Made by a program: the position numbers and the translations under genes
Notes under the pieces: generated by a model
Told to the model about the DNA's origin: nothing
Database searches by the model: none
What the model saw: only the letters and a program-made list of their open reading frames with translations
Assembly (NCBI RefSeq): GCF_003340555.1
Contig: NZ_QPLJ01000011.1
Span: forward strand, 1-64,000
Direction: 5' to 3'
Origin: Jannaschia formosa
GTDB taxonomy: Bacteria > Pseudomonadota > Alphaproteobacteria > Rhodobacterales > Rhodobacteraceae
Length of the DNA: 64,000 bases
In this document: piece by piece, positions 25,923 through 37,832 of the stretch
Position numbering within the stretch: the stretch's first letter is position 1
Layout: each line of letters begins with the position of its first letter

Positions 25923-26636
25923 ATGACCAGCCCCAAGACGCGCGGACCGACCGCGATCGGCTTCGATGCCGACGACACGCTGTGGCACAACGAAGCGGTC
26001 TTCCGCCTCACGCAGGAGCGTTTCGCCGACCTGCTGCGCGACCATGCCGAGCCCGACCACCTGATGGAACGGCTGCTGGAGGCCGAGCGGCGCAACCTCG
26101 GGCATTACGGCTTCGGGGTGAAGGGGTTCGTGCTGTCGATGATCGAGACCGCCATCGAGGTGACCGAGGCGCGGGTCCCCGCCGCGACCATCGCCGACCT
26201 GCTCGCGGCGGGGCGCGAGATGCTGCGCCATCCCGTCGACCTGATGCCCGGCGCCGAGGAGACGGTGCGCGCGCTGGCCCCGACCCATCGCCTCGTGCTG
26301 ATCACCAAGGGCGACCTGCTCGACCAGGAGCGCAAGCTGGCCGAGAGCGGGCTGGGCGAGCTGTTCGACGGCATCGAGATCGTCAGCGACAAGACCGCCG
26401 CGACCTATGTCGCGGCCTTCGACCGTCACGGGGACGGGCCGGGGCGCGCGCTGATGGTCGGCAACTCGATGCGCTCGGACGTGCTGCCCGCGCTGGAGGC
26501 GGGCGCCTGGGGCGTCTTCTGTCCCTCCGAGATCGAATGGGCGCTGGAGGCTGCCGAGCCCCCGCGGGACGCGCCGCGCTATCGCCGGATCGGGACGCTG
26601 GCGGAGCTGCCGGAGCTGATCGCCGACCTCGATTGA
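25923..26636 (+). CDS. HAD-superfamily hydrolase
   Basis: This 237-residue phosphatase-like protein has motif [11 protein letters not shown] (nucleophile Asp and acid/base Asp), motif II LITKGD, and motif [18 protein letters not shown] helical cap domain lies at about residues 30-95. It is likely a cytoplasmic phosphohydrolase of unknown substrate. It is divergent from clpS. The following 119-bp gap holds only GC-rich dyads. Confidence 0.88.
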   Translation: MTSPKTRGPTAIGFDADDTLWHNEAVFRLTQERFADLLRDHAEPDHLMERLLEAERRNLGHYGFGVKGFVLSMIETAIEVTEARVPAATIADLLAAGREMLRHPVDLMPGAEETVRALAPTHRLVLITKGDLLDQERKLAESGLGELFDGIEIVSDKTAATYVAAFDRHGDGPGRALMVGNSMRSDVLPALEAGAWGVFCPSEIEWALEAAEPPRDAPRYRRIGTLAELPELIADLD

Positions 26637-26755
26637 AGGCGCCTCCACCGGGGAGGGGTGATGCCGGAACCGCGCGCCTTCGCGGCCGATGGCGGTCTTC
26701 GTGACGGGGCGGCGGAAGGCGCGCCCGGCCCAGGATGCGCCCGGGCCGGCGCCGT

Positions 26756-27466
26756 TCAGCGGACCAGGATCGCGTCCTCGGGCGCGTCTTCGGGCGGGCG
26801 GGTGCCCGGATAGACCAGCCCCGCCGAGATCACGAGCTTGGCCGCGTCCTCGACCGTCATGTCCAGCAGGATGACGTCCTCCTCGGGAACGTAGAGCAGG
26901 AAACCCGAGGTCGGGTTCGGCGTCGTCGGCAGGAAGACCGACAGCATCGGGACCGAGGCGCGGTCGCGGATCTCTCCCTTGGCGGTGGTCGAGATGAAGG
27001 CGATGGCCCAGATCCCGCGGCGGGGATATTCCACGAGGCAGGCCTTCTCGAAGCTCTGCTGGTCCTGGTTCAGGATCGTCTCGGCGATCTGCTTGAGACC
27101 GCCATAGACCGAGCGGATGATGGGCGTCTTCTGCACAAGGTTCTCGCCCCAGCGCAGGATCGAGCGGCCGACATAGCCCTTCACGACCCAGCCGACGAGC
27201 AGCGTGAACAGCAGGAAGAAGGCGACCCCGATGCCGCGGATGTTGACCTCCAGCCCGAAGCGCTGGAGCAGCCAGATGTCGGGCCGGTAGCTGAGCGGGA
27301 CGAAGGGCAGGACCCAGCTGTCGAACCAGCCGATCACCGTCCAGATCAGCCAGGTCGTCAGCCCGATCGGAGCGATCACCACCAGCCCGGTCAGGAAGTT
27401 GTTCCTGATCCGGGTCAGGAACCCCGTCCGGGATCCCCGGGGGGGCGTGTCGTCTCCGAGCTGCAT
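26756..27466 (-). CDS. DUF502 family inner-membrane protein
   Basis: This 236-residue protein has two strong membrane helices. One is at about residues 25-45 ([20 protein letters not shown]) and one at about 78-98 ([20 protein letters not shown]). The conserved DUF502 motif [17 protein letters not shown] follows, then a soluble beta-rich domain ([20 protein letters not shown]). The start at 27466 has only a weak ribosome-binding site. Function is unknown; the family is widespread in Proteobacteria. Confidence 0.85.
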   Translation of the reverse strand: MQLGDDTPPRGSRTGFLTRIRNNFLTGLVVIAPIGLTTWLIWTVIGWFDSWVLPFVPLSYRPDIWLLQRFGLEVNIRGIGVAFFLLFTLLVGWVVKGYVGRSILRWGENLVQKTPIIRSVYGGLKQIAETILNQDQQSFEKACLVEYPRRGIWAIAFISTTAKGEIRDRASVPMLSVFLPTTPNPTSGFLLYVPEEDVILLDMTVEDAAKLVISAGLVYPGTRPPEDAPEDAILVR

Positions 27467-27680
27467 CGAGGGTCCGCCGGTCGATCGTCGGCCCTGACAT
27501 ATGCGGAGGGTCGGACGGGAACAAGGCGAAGCCGGACCGCCCGGCGCCTGGCTTCCCGTACGGCAAGGCCGGTGCCCGCTATTTCGGCAGCGACCGGCGA
27601 GAGCGGGTCGCTTCGCGACGCCGGGCCGCGGCCCTCGCGTCGGGCCCGGGGACGGGGGCCAAGGCAGGCCTGGGGACGCC

Positions 27681-29591
27681 TCAGGCGCTCCGCTCCTCCA
27701 GGTCGACTGCGGCGGCGCGGGCGGCATCCGCGTCCTCGCCGAAGCGGCTCAGCAGCGCGGCTTCCAGCCCCTGGTTGAGCGCGCGCGCCCGATCCACGTA
27801 TTCGGGGTTGTCCTTCAGCGGCACGCCCGGCTTCCAGAGCTGCGCCAGCTCCAGCATTGTCTGGCGGTCGTGGGTGTAGAACGCCTCGCGCGCCTCGTGC
27901 GCCTCGGTCTCGGTCCAGCCCAGCCGCTCCAGCGTGTAGCGCCCCGCCCGCAGCGAGCTGTCGAACATCTCGCGCACGATGTCGCGGGCGCCCGCGCGAT
28001 AGAGTTCGTAGACATGGACCCGGTCGTAGGCGCGGGCGACGATGTGGATGTCCGGGTTGGCGGCCAGCGCCATCTTCGTCAGCTTGACCGCGTCGGCGGG
28101 GTTGTCCAGCGCGACGACGAGGACCTTCGCCTTGGCCAGCCCTGCGGCCTGCAGCATCTCGGGCCGGGTCGGGTCGCCCATGTAGGTCTTGATGCCGAAG
28201 CCCCGCAGCAGCTCGATCGTGTCGACGTCGCGGTCGAGCACGACCGTCCGGACCCCCGCGCCCTGCAGCATCCGGTGCACGACCTGCCCGAAGCGGCCGA
28301 CGCCGGCGATGATGACGTCGGCGGTCTCCTCGATCTCGTCCTCCGCGTGCCGCGTCGCGGCGACGAGGCGCCGGGCGAGACGCTCGTAGAGGATGAAGAG
28401 CAGCGGGGTCAGCAGCATCGACAGCGCGATGACCAGAAGCAGCAGGCTCGACGTCTCCGTCCCGAACACCTGGCCCTGCAGCGCGACCGAGACGAGGACG
28501 AAGCCGAACTCCCCGGCCTGCGCCAGCGACAGCGCGAAGAGCAGCCGGTCGCGGCCCCTGAGCCGGAACAGGATCGCGAGTCCCAGGAGGATCGTGACCT
28601 TCAGCGCGATCAGCCCGACGACCAGGCCCAGCAGCCCGAACGGCGCACCGAGGAAGGCGTCGAGGTCGATCCCTGCGCCGACGGTGATGAAGAAGAGGCC
28701 GAGAAGGATGCCCTTGAACGGCTCGATATCGGCCTCGAGCTCGTGCCGGTACTCGGAATTGGCCAGCACGACGCCGGCCAGGAAGGTGCCCAGCGCGGGC
28801 GACAGCCCGACCAGCATCATCAGGACCGCGACCCCGATCACGAAGAGCAGCGAGACGATCGTGTGCATCTCCCGCAGCCGCGCCCGGCCCGCATAGCGGA
28901 AGACCGGGCGGGTCAGGAACATGCCGCCCAGGATCACTCCGGCCACGGCGCCCACGGTCATCAGCGTGACGCCCCAGCCCGGCAGCGTCTCCAGCCAGTA
29001 GTCGAACTCGGCCATGAAGGTGGCGCTCTCGCCATCGCCCATGGAGGTTTCGTGCCCCTCGGCCTCGGTGGCGGCATGGCCCGCGCCGAGCAGCGGCATG
29101 ATCGCCAGCATCGGGATCACCAGCACGTCCTGCGCCAGCAGCACCGAGAAGGCAGACCGCCCGCCCAGCGTCGGCGTCAGCGCCTTCTCCTCCAGCGTCT
29201 GCATGACGATGGCGGTCGAGGAAAGTGCCAGGACCATGCCGATGGCCACCGCGACCTGCCAGGTCATCCCGAGCAGGATCGAGACGCCGGCGACGGCGGC
29301 CACGGTCAGCACGACCTGTCCCAGCCCCAGCCCGATGAGCCTGGCGCGCATCTGCCAGAGGGTGCGGGGTTCCAGCTCCAGTCCGATGACGAAGAGCATC
29401 ATGACGACGCCGAATTCGGCGAAGTGCTGCAGGCTTTCCGTCTCGGAGCCCACGAGCCCGGTGATCGGACCGATCAGGATGCCCGCGACGAGATAGCCCA
29501 GCACCGACCCAAGCCCGAGCCGCACCGCGAGCGGCACGCAGATCGTCGCCGAGGCGAGGTAGATCGCAGCCATGAAGAGGAAGGTTTCCAT
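27681..29591 (-). CDS. Kef-type monovalent cation:proton antiporter with RCK domain
   Basis: This 636-residue protein belongs to the CPA2 family. The first ~390 residues form about 12 hydrophobic segments, with the family motif FAEFGVVMMLFVIGLELEP and ALSSTAIVMQTLEE. From about residue 424 a TrkA-N/RCK domain with GVGRFGQVVHRML binds NAD(H). The C-terminal ~100 residues are soluble. It probably exports K+ in response to electrophiles or osmotic change; the KefB/KefC distinction cannot be made from sequence alone. Confidence 0.9.
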   Translation of the reverse strand: METFLFMAAIYLASATICVPLAVRLGLGSVLGYLVAGILIGPITGLVGSETESLQHFAEFGVVMMLFVIGLELEPRTLWQMRARLIGLGLGQVVLTVAAVAGVSILLGMTWQVAVAIGMVLALSSTAIVMQTLEEKALTPTLGGRSAFSVLLAQDVLVIPMLAIMPLLGAGHAATEAEGHETSMGDGESATFMAEFDYWLETLPGWGVTLMTVGAVAGVILGGMFLTRPVFRYAGRARLREMHTIVSLLFVIGVAVLMMLVGLSPALGTFLAGVVLANSEYRHELEADIEPFKGILLGLFFITVGAGIDLDAFLGAPFGLLGLVVGLIALKVTILLGLAILFRLRGRDRLLFALSLAQAGEFGFVLVSVALQGQVFGTETSSLLLLVIALSMLLTPLLFILYERLARRLVAATRHAEDEIEETADVIIAGVGRFGQVVHRMLQGAGVRTVVLDRDVDTIELLRGFGIKTYMGDPTRPEMLQAAGLAKAKVLVVALDNPADAVKLTKMALAANPDIHIVARAYDRVHVYELYRAGARDIVREMFDSSLRAGRYTLERLGWTETEAHEAREAFYTHDRQTMLELAQLWKPGVPLKDNPEYVDRARALNQGLEAALLSRFGEDADAARAAAVDLEERSA

Positions 29592-29654
29592 TGCGTGACG
29601 CTAGGCGAGGGCGGGGGCGGGAGCAACATGGCGCGGTGGGCTGGAGAGCGCCCG

Positions 29655-30107
29655 TCAGACCGGAAGCGGCGCGTCGCGCTTGGGCTGGTCGAGCACGATC
29701 TGCGACTGCACCCGCGCGACCGCCTCATGCGGCAGCAGGACCCGGTGCAGCAGGTCGTTGAGCTGCGCGAGGTCGGCGCACCAGACCCGCAGCAGGTAGT
29801 CGGCCTCGCCGGTCATCGTCCAGACCGAGGCGACGCGCGGCTCTGCCTCCAGCAGGCGCAGGAAGGCGCGGGCACGCTCGGGCGCGTGGGTGGCCATCTG
29901 GACCTGGATGAAGGCCTGCACGGTCAGGCCGACGCTGGCCGGGTCGATCCGCGCGACGGTACCGCGAACGATGCCCGCCTGCTCCAGCCGCGCGCGGCGG
30001 CGGCCCGCCTGGCTGGGCGAGAGGTTCAGCAGCGTGCCCAGCGCCTCGGCCGTAAGGCTCGCGTCGCGCTGCAGGGCGCGCAGGAGCGCGCGGTCGATAT
30101 CGTCCAT
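29655..30107 (-). CDS. Lrp/AsnC family transcriptional regulator
   Basis: This 150-residue regulator has an N-terminal winged HTH (MDDIDRALLRALQRDASLTA, then LLNLSPSQAGRRRARLEQAG). A RAM ligand-binding domain follows (VQAFIQVQMATHAPERARAF, then TGEADYLLRV). The start at 30107 fits the family; the frame to 30161 is a longer alternative. It is divergent from hppD. The palindrome between the two genes is the likely operator, and the ligand is probably an aromatic amino acid or a derivative (inference from context). Confidence 0.92.
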   Translation of the reverse strand: MDDIDRALLRALQRDASLTAEALGTLLNLSPSQAGRRRARLEQAGIVRGTVARIDPASVGLTVQAFIQVQMATHAPERARAFLRLLEAEPRVASVWTMTGEADYLLRVWCADLAQLNDLLHRVLLPHEAVARVQSQIVLDQPKRDAPLPV

Positions 30108-30141
30108 TCCAGGCCTCATGCGCCATCCCCGCGCCGAACAG

Positions 30142-30161
30142 GTGTTTCGCACGCGAAACAC
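30142..30161. promoter_or_regulatory. Palindromic operator between Lrp/AsnC regulator and hppD
   Basis: A perfect 9-bp inverted repeat, GTGTTTCGC-AC-GCGAAACAC, is placed 34 nt upstream of the regulator start and 89 nt upstream of hppD. Its length and symmetry fit an Lrp/AsnC dimer site. An AT-rich stretch, GTAAATAGAAGGTTAAT, follows on the hppD side and may hold the promoter. Confidence 0.65.
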
Positions 30162-30250
30162 GTAAATAGAAGGTTAATCCGGACGTGGAACGCGCGCCGT
30201 CCGCAGGGTGTTCGGCATATGTCCTGCTCAGCCATGCAGAGGAGACTTCA

Positions 30251-31345
<1,095 letters not shown>

Positions 31346-31668
31346 GAATCGGCTTGGAACTTCCGGGGATGCGGCCCGTTATTCAATCGTGACACCGCGG
31401 CGGTGGCTCCGGCCGCCGTATCAGGGCTCCGGATGCCCTCAGATGGTTGTGCGGTGACGAGGGTATCCGTTTGAGCGGCGCCCCGGACCGAAAGGGCCGG
31501 GGCGTCTGCAGTTCCGGGTCCCGAAAACGCGGGGCCTTCAACGCGCATCCGAGGCGGTGGTTCCCGACAAAAACCGGGAAATTGCGTGAAACCAAACGGC
31601 TCGTTTCGCGGTTCTTTTCCCAAGACGCCGCACGACGACGTCGCTTTACGCATGAAAGGACGCACAAC
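31346..31668. other. Leader/intergenic region between hppD and the secreted repeat protein
   Basis: No gene is seen. A GC-rich dyad (CGCCCCGGACC, loop GAAA, then GGGCCGGGGCG, at about 31480-31506) could end hppD transcription or structure the next leader. Closer to the next gene, GTGAAACC (about 31587) and GTTTCGCGG (about 31605) form a loose inverted repeat. Its arms resemble the hppD operator. The last 20 nt (AAAGGACGCACAAC) hold the ribosome-binding site of the next gene. Confidence 0.5.
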
Positions 31669-32160
31669 ATGAAACTCGCATCCCTTACCGCCGCCGCTAC
31701 CCTCGCCCTCTCCGCCTCGGCCTTCGCCTATACGGGCGTGTCGCCGACGATGGTGTCCTCGGTGGAAAACATTCTGGAAGAGTCCGGCATCGAGAACGTG
31801 GACATCACCACCCTGACCGACGAGCAGGTTGTCGAGATCTACGTCGCCGGCCAGCAGATGGACTCGAACCAGCAGATCGGCATGATCCGTGCCGCGCTGG
31901 ACGCCGACAACTACACCATGCGCCCCGTCACCGAGCGTCGCATGACGCTGACCGACGTGGACGCCGAGACGGGCCTCGCGCCGATGGGCGAGAACTCGGT
32001 CGTTGTCTCGGTTCAGAACTATCTGGACCGCCTGGGTCTCGAGGCCGACGCCTCGCTTCTGACGGACAACCAGGTCGCGGAAATCTACTTCCTCGCCTAC
32101 TCGAACGACGAGATGAACGAGACGAACCGTGACGAGGTCGAGACGATCCTCGGCATGTGA
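31669..32160 (+). CDS. Secreted protein with a duplicated ~35-residue module
   Basis: This 163-residue protein has a clear signal peptide, cleaved probably after ASAFA (MKLASLTAAATLALSASAFA). The mature part contains two related modules. The first (about residues 27-60) is SSVENILEESGIENVDITTL, then TDEQVVEIYVAG. The second (about 108-142) is VSVQNYLDRLGLEADASLLT, then DNQVAEIYFLAYS. The shared pattern is V.N.L...G.E.....LTD.QV.EIY. No cysteine, lipobox or enzyme motif is present. It has its own leader and a strong terminator, so it is probably monocistronic and well expressed. No function is known to me. Confidence 0.85.
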   Translation: MKLASLTAAATLALSASAFAYTGVSPTMVSSVENILEESGIENVDITTLTDEQVVEIYVAGQQMDSNQQIGMIRAALDADNYTMRPVTERRMTLTDVDAETGLAPMGENSVVVSVQNYLDRLGLEADASLLTDNQVAEIYFLAYSNDEMNETNRDEVETILGM

Positions 32161-32180
32161 TCGCCTCACGGCGACTAAGG

Positions 32181-32209
32181 AAAGGCCGTCCTTCGGGGCG
32201 GCCTTTTTT
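32181..32209 (+). terminator. Factor-independent terminator after the secreted repeat protein
   Basis: AAAGGCCGTCC (32181-32191), a TTCG tetraloop, and GGGCGGCCTTT (32196-32206) form a stem with one G-T pair. It runs into six T (32204-32209). It lies 20 nt after the stop codon. This is the clearest U-tract terminator on the plus strand in the window. Confidence 0.92.
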
Positions 32210-32210
32210 C

Positions 32211-32535
32211 GTGTGGGCTGCGGAGGGTTTGGCCGAGCTTCGTCAGCCTTGGGCGGCATTCCAGCGGCTTCCTGCAGGATGATCGCCGGATCATGGGGAA
32301 TCGATCTGGGGAAGGGTCACGGACAGCTCGGCCGCGCGTGATGCGCGGGGCGGACGATCCGGGGCGACTGCTACCCCTCCCGATGAGACGGCGACGTCAA
32401 TCGACATCGGGGCCCGCGCCAGGGCCTGTGTGTTCACCCGGGCCGGGCTCGACCGCGTTCAGCGGGACGGGCGACAAGGCCCGCAGGGTCTATGCAGGAC
32501 GACGGTCCCGCCTGATCCGGCAGGGCGGAAAAGAA
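32211..32535. other. Non-coding interval between two terminators
   Basis: This stretch lies between the terminator of the secreted-protein gene and the pntB terminator. Short open frames here have no family resemblance, no ribosome-binding sites, and composition unlike the neighbouring genes. I see no RNA gene or repeat. Confidence 0.5.
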
Positions 32536-32559
32536 AAGGGGCGCCCGCGGGCGCCCCTT
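32536..32559 (-). terminator. Terminator after pntB
   Basis: A perfect 12-bp palindromic stem, AAGGGGCGCCCG with its complement (32536-32559), lies 23 nt after the pntB stop. On the minus strand it is followed by T-rich sequence (TTTTCTTTTCC). The stem and U-tract mark the end of the pntAB operon. Confidence 0.85.
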
Positions 32560-32581
32560 GTTTCGTAGCCTCCGGGGAAGG

Positions 32582-34099
<1,518 letters not shown>

Positions 34100-34114
34100 G
34101 TGCCTGGCCCCGCT

Positions 34115-35689
34115 TTAAGATTTCTGGAACATGGCGAGCATGCGCCGGGTGACGAGGAAGCCCCCGAAGATGTTGATCCCGGCCATGAAGACCGCCAGCG
34201 CCGCGAGGATCGAGACGAGGATCGAGCCCGACCCGATCTGCACCAGCGCGCCGAGGATGATGATCGACGAGATCGCGTTCGTGACCGCCATCAGCGGCGT
34301 GTGCAGCGAATGGGCGACGTTCCAGATGACCTGGAAGCCGACGAAGCAGGCCAGGGTGAAGACGATGAAATGCTGCATGAACGAGGCGGGGGTGAACAGC
34401 CCTGCCAGCAGCAGCAGCGCGCCGCCCACGGCCAGCAGGCCGACCTGGAACTTCGTCTCCGACCGGAAGGCGGCCACCTCGGCGGCACGTTTCTCCTCGG
34501 GCGTCAGCTCCTTGGGTTTTTCCTTCTTCTGGACCGCGATGGCCGCGACCTTGGGCGGCGGGGGCGGGAAGGTGATCTCTCCGGCATGCGCGACGGTCGC
34601 GCCGCGGATCACGTCGTCCGCCATGTTGTGGACGACCTGGCCGTCCTTCCCGGGCGTGAGGTCGAACATCATGTGGCGGATGTTGTTGCCGTAGAGCGTC
34701 GAGCTCTGCGTCGCCATGCGGCTCGGGAAGTCGGTGTAGCCGACGATGGTGACGCCGTTCTCGGTGACGAACTTCTCGTCCTTGCGCGTCAACTCGCAGT
34801 TCCCGCCGCGCTCGGCGGCGAGGTCGACGATGACCGAGCCGGGCTTCATCGCCTCGACCATGTCCTTCGTCCAGAGGACGGGGGCAGGGCGGTTCGGGAT
34901 CAGCGCGGTGCAGATGACGATGTCGATTTCGGGCGCCAGCTCCCGGAACTTCTCGAGCTGTTTGGCCTGGAACTCGGGACTGGACGGCGGGGCGTAGCCG
35001 CCCGTGGCGGCGCCGTCGGGAAGCTCGCTGTCCTCGAATTCAAGGAAGACGAACTGCGCGCCCATCGACTCGATCTGCTCGGCCACCTCGGGGCGCACGT
35101 CGAAGGCGTAGGTGATCGCGCCGAGCGAGGTGGAGGTGCCGATTGCGGCCAGCCCCGCGACGCCCGCGCCGACGACCAGCACCTTCGCGGGCGGCACCTT
35201 GCCCGCCGCCGTCACCTGTCCGGTGAAGAAGCGGCCGAAATTGTTGCCCGCCTCGATCACCGCGCGGTAGCCCGCGATGTTCGCCATCGACGACAGCGCG
35301 TCCATCTTCTGCGCGCGGCTGATGCGGGGGACCATGTCCATCGCAATGACCGAAGCGCCCTTGTCCTTCGCCAGCTCCATCAGCTTTTCGTTGGACGAGG
35401 GGTAGAAGAACGAGATCAGCAGCTTGCCCTGTTCCAGCCGCGCCACCTCCTCCTCGGTGGGGGGGCGGACCTTGGCGATCACGTCGGCGATCTTCCAGAG
35501 TTGGGCGGCGTCGTCCACCACCTCGACGCCGGCGTCGCGATAGGCGCTGTCGAGGAAACCCGCCTTCTCGCCCGCGCCCGCCTCGACCGCGACCTCGTAG
35601 CCCAGTTTCTGAAGGTGCCCGGCGCTTTCCGGGGTGATGGCCACCCGGGCCTCGTCCGCATGAACCTCTTTCGGTGCGCCGATCTTCAT
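34115..35689 (-). CDS. pntA: NAD(P) transhydrogenase subunit alpha
   Basis: The 524-residue alpha subunit starts [20 protein letters not shown]. The NAD-binding domain I includes [20 protein letters not shown] and the [21 protein letters not shown] region. A charged linker ([16 protein letters not shown]) connects to four C-terminal membrane helices that form part of domain II. This is the fused single-chain alpha form; some relatives, such as Rhodospirillum, split it in two. First gene of pntA-pntB. Confidence 0.97.
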   Translation of the reverse strand: MKIGAPKEVHADEARVAITPESAGHLQKLGYEVAVEAGAGEKAGFLDSAYRDAGVEVVDDAAQLWKIADVIAKVRPPTEEEVARLEQGKLLISFFYPSSNEKLMELAKDKGASVIAMDMVPRISRAQKMDALSSMANIAGYRAVIEAGNNFGRFFTGQVTAAGKVPPAKVLVVGAGVAGLAAIGTSTSLGAITYAFDVRPEVAEQIESMGAQFVFLEFEDSELPDGAATGGYAPPSSPEFQAKQLEKFRELAPEIDIVICTALIPNRPAPVLWTKDMVEAMKPGSVIVDLAAERGGNCELTRKDEKFVTENGVTIVGYTDFPSRMATQSSTLYGNNIRHMMFDLTPGKDGQVVHNMADDVIRGATVAHAGEITFPPPPPKVAAIAVQKKEKPKELTPEEKRAAEVAAFRSETKFQVGLLAVGGALLLLAGLFTPASFMQHFIVFTLACFVGFQVIWNVAHSLHTPLMAVTNAISSIIILGALVQIGSGSILVSILAALAVFMAGINIFGGFLVTRRMLAMFQKS

Positions 35690-35791
35690 TGCATGGTCTT
35701 CCCTGATGGTGGCGGTGACGCCTCATACAAAGGGGGCGCGGAAGGGACAAGGCAAGCCCTGCCTCCGGGACACTTTATTGCGCGGAGACTG

Positions 35792-36547
35792 ATGACGTTG
35801 GGGAATCTGGAGGGGCGCCACGCGCTGGTGACGGGCGGCGGCACGGGGATCGGGCGTGCCATCGCGGAAGGCTTGCGCGACGCGGGCGCCGCGGTCACGG
35901 TGACGGGACGGCGCCGCGACAAGCTGGAGGAGGTCGCGGGCTGCACGCCCGTCGTGATGGACGTCGCCTCGGAGGAGAGCGTCGTGGCGGGCGTGGCCGA
36001 GGCGCGGGCGGCGCACGGGCCGGTCACGATCTGCGTCGCCAATGCCGGCATCGCCGAGGGGCGCTCCCTGCGCGACACCGACGCCGCGTTCTGGCGGCAG
36101 GTGATGGCGATCAACCTCGACGGCTGTTTCTTCACCTTCCGCGCCTGCATCCCCGACATGCTGCAGGCGGGGTGGGGCCGGGCCATCGCGATCTCGTCCA
36201 TCGCCGGGCTGAAGGGGCTGCGCGGGGCCTCGGCCTATACTGCGTCGAAGCACGGGATGATCGGGCTGGTCCGGGGGCTGGCCGCCGATTTCGTCGCCAA
36301 GCCGCTGACGATCAACGCGATCTGCCCCGGCTATGTCGAGACGGCCATCGTCGACCAGAACCTCGCCCGGATCATGGAGCGGATGGGCAAGACCGAGGCC
36401 GAGGCGCTGCAGGTCATGCAGGGCGCGAACCCGCATGGCCGCCTGATCGCGCCGGAGGAGGTGGCGTCGATGGCGCTCTGGCTCTGTTCGGAGGGCGCGG
36501 CCAGCGTCCACGGGCAGGCATTGCAGGTCAGCGGAGGGGAGTTCTGA
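35792..36547 (+). CDS. SDR family oxidoreductase (3-hydroxyacyl-CoA or hydroxybutyrate dehydrogenase-like)
   Basis: This 251-residue short-chain dehydrogenase has the cofactor motif TGGGTGIGRAIAEGL, the structural motif VANAG, and the intact catalytic Ser, Tyr and Lys in SSIAGLKGLRGASAYTASKH. The C-terminal HGQALQVSGGEF is typical. Arg residues after the first strand (TVTGRRRDKL) suggest NADP(H) preference. The stop overlaps the kynU ATG by one nucleotide (TGATG), indicating translational coupling; its substrate may therefore be linked to tryptophan breakdown. Confidence 0.9.
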   Translation: MTLGNLEGRHALVTGGGTGIGRAIAEGLRDAGAAVTVTGRRRDKLEEVAGCTPVVMDVASEESVVAGVAEARAAHGPVTICVANAGIAEGRSLRDTDAAFWRQVMAINLDGCFFTFRACIPDMLQAGWGRAIAISSIAGLKGLRGASAYTASKHGMIGLVRGLAADFVAKPLTINAICPGYVETAIVDQNLARIMERMGKTEAEALQVMQGANPHGRLIAPEEVASMALWLCSEGAASVHGQALQVSGGEF

Positions 36548-37743
36548 TGGATTGGGACGCGATGCGCGGGCGGTTCCACCTGCCGCCGGGGGTGATCTAT
36601 CTCGACGGCAACTCGCTGGGGCCGATGCCGAAGGCCGTCCCGGCCGCCGTCGGCGACGTGATGGAGGAATGGGCGGAACTTCTGATCCGCGGCTGGAACG
36701 ACGGCGACGGCGGGGCGGGCTGGATGGGCTGGCCATCGCGCCTGGGCGACCGGATCGGGCGGCTGATCGGCGCGCCCGCGGGCACCGTCACGGTGGGCGA
36801 CACTTTATCGATCCGGGTCTATCAGGCGCTGGCCTCGGCACTGCATCTGGCCGGGCAGGGGCGGTCTGTCGTGCTGTCGGACACGGGCAACTTCCCGACC
36901 GATCTCTACATGGCCGAGGGGCTGATCGGCACGCTGGGCCGGGGCGAGCTGCGCACGGTGGAGCCCGAGCAGGTCATGGACGCGCTGACCGAGGAGGTCG
37001 CCGTGCTGATGCTGACGCAGGTCGACTACCGCACCGGACGCATGCACGACATGACGGCGCTGGAGGCGGCGGCGAATGCGAAGGGGATCGTGACGGTCTG
37101 GGACCTCGCCCATTCGGCGGGGGCGCATGAGGTCGACCTGGCCGGCGCCGGCGCCGATTTCGCGGTCGGCTGCAGCTACAAGTACCTGAACGCGGGGCCG
37201 GGCGCGCCGGCCTTCATCTACGTGCGGACCGAGTTGCAGGACCGCGTGCGCCCCGCGCTCGCCGGCTGGTTGGGCCATGCCCGGCCCTTCGCCTTCGACC
37301 TGGGCTATGTCCCCGGCGAGGGGATCGAGCGGATGCGCGTGGGCACCCCGCCGGTGCTGCAACTCGCCGCGCTGGATGCCGCGCTCGATGTCTGGGACGG
37401 GGTCGACATGGCCGCGCTGCGCGCCCGCTCGCTGGAGCTGTCGGAGAGGTTCGGCCACGGGGTCGCCGCGCGCTGCCCCGAGCTTCTGCCCGCGCTGCCG
37501 CCGGACGTGCCGCGCGGCAGCCAGGTCAGCCTGCGCCATCCCGAGGGCTATGCCATCGTCCAGGCGCTGATCGCCCGTGGCGTCATCGGCGATTTCCGCG
37601 CCCCCGACATCCTGCGCTTCGGCTTCACGCCGCTGTTCCTGTCCGAGGCGGATGTCGACGCGGCCGTCACCCATCTGGGCGAGGTCATGGCGAGCGAGGA
37701 ATACAGGCTGCCCGCCTACCGTGCGCGCCGCGCCGTGACCTGA
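36547..37743 (+). CDS. kynU: Kynureninase
   Basis: This PLP enzyme cleaves kynurenine to anthranilate and alanine. The 398 residues start MDWDAMRGRFHLPPGVIYLD and contain the fold-type I core. FPTDLYMAEGL and VWDLAHSAGAHEVDLAGAGA lie around the PLP Asp. The Schiff-base Lys is in GCSYKYLNAGPG, and the family signature MRVGTPPVLQLAALDAALDV follows. It is translationally coupled to the upstream SDR gene. Tryptophan 2,3-dioxygenase and kynurenine formamidase genes are not in the window. Confidence 0.96.
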   Translation: MDWDAMRGRFHLPPGVIYLDGNSLGPMPKAVPAAVGDVMEEWAELLIRGWNDGDGGAGWMGWPSRLGDRIGRLIGAPAGTVTVGDTLSIRVYQALASALHLAGQGRSVVLSDTGNFPTDLYMAEGLIGTLGRGELRTVEPEQVMDALTEEVAVLMLTQVDYRTGRMHDMTALEAAANAKGIVTVWDLAHSAGAHEVDLAGAGADFAVGCSYKYLNAGPGAPAFIYVRTELQDRVRPALAGWLGHARPFAFDLGYVPGEGIERMRVGTPPVLQLAALDAALDVWDGVDMAALRARSLELSERFGHGVAARCPELLPALPPDVPRGSQVSLRHPEGYAIVQALIARGVIGDFRAPDILRFGFTPLFLSEADVDAAVTHLGEVMASEEYRLPAYRARRAVT

Positions 37744-37832
37744 CGGGCACGAATACCTCGGCATACCGCGTATCTTCTGGGCAGGCTGCCAGACCGGCGC
37801 TAGCTGACGGCCATCATCCCCCGGAGACGCCC

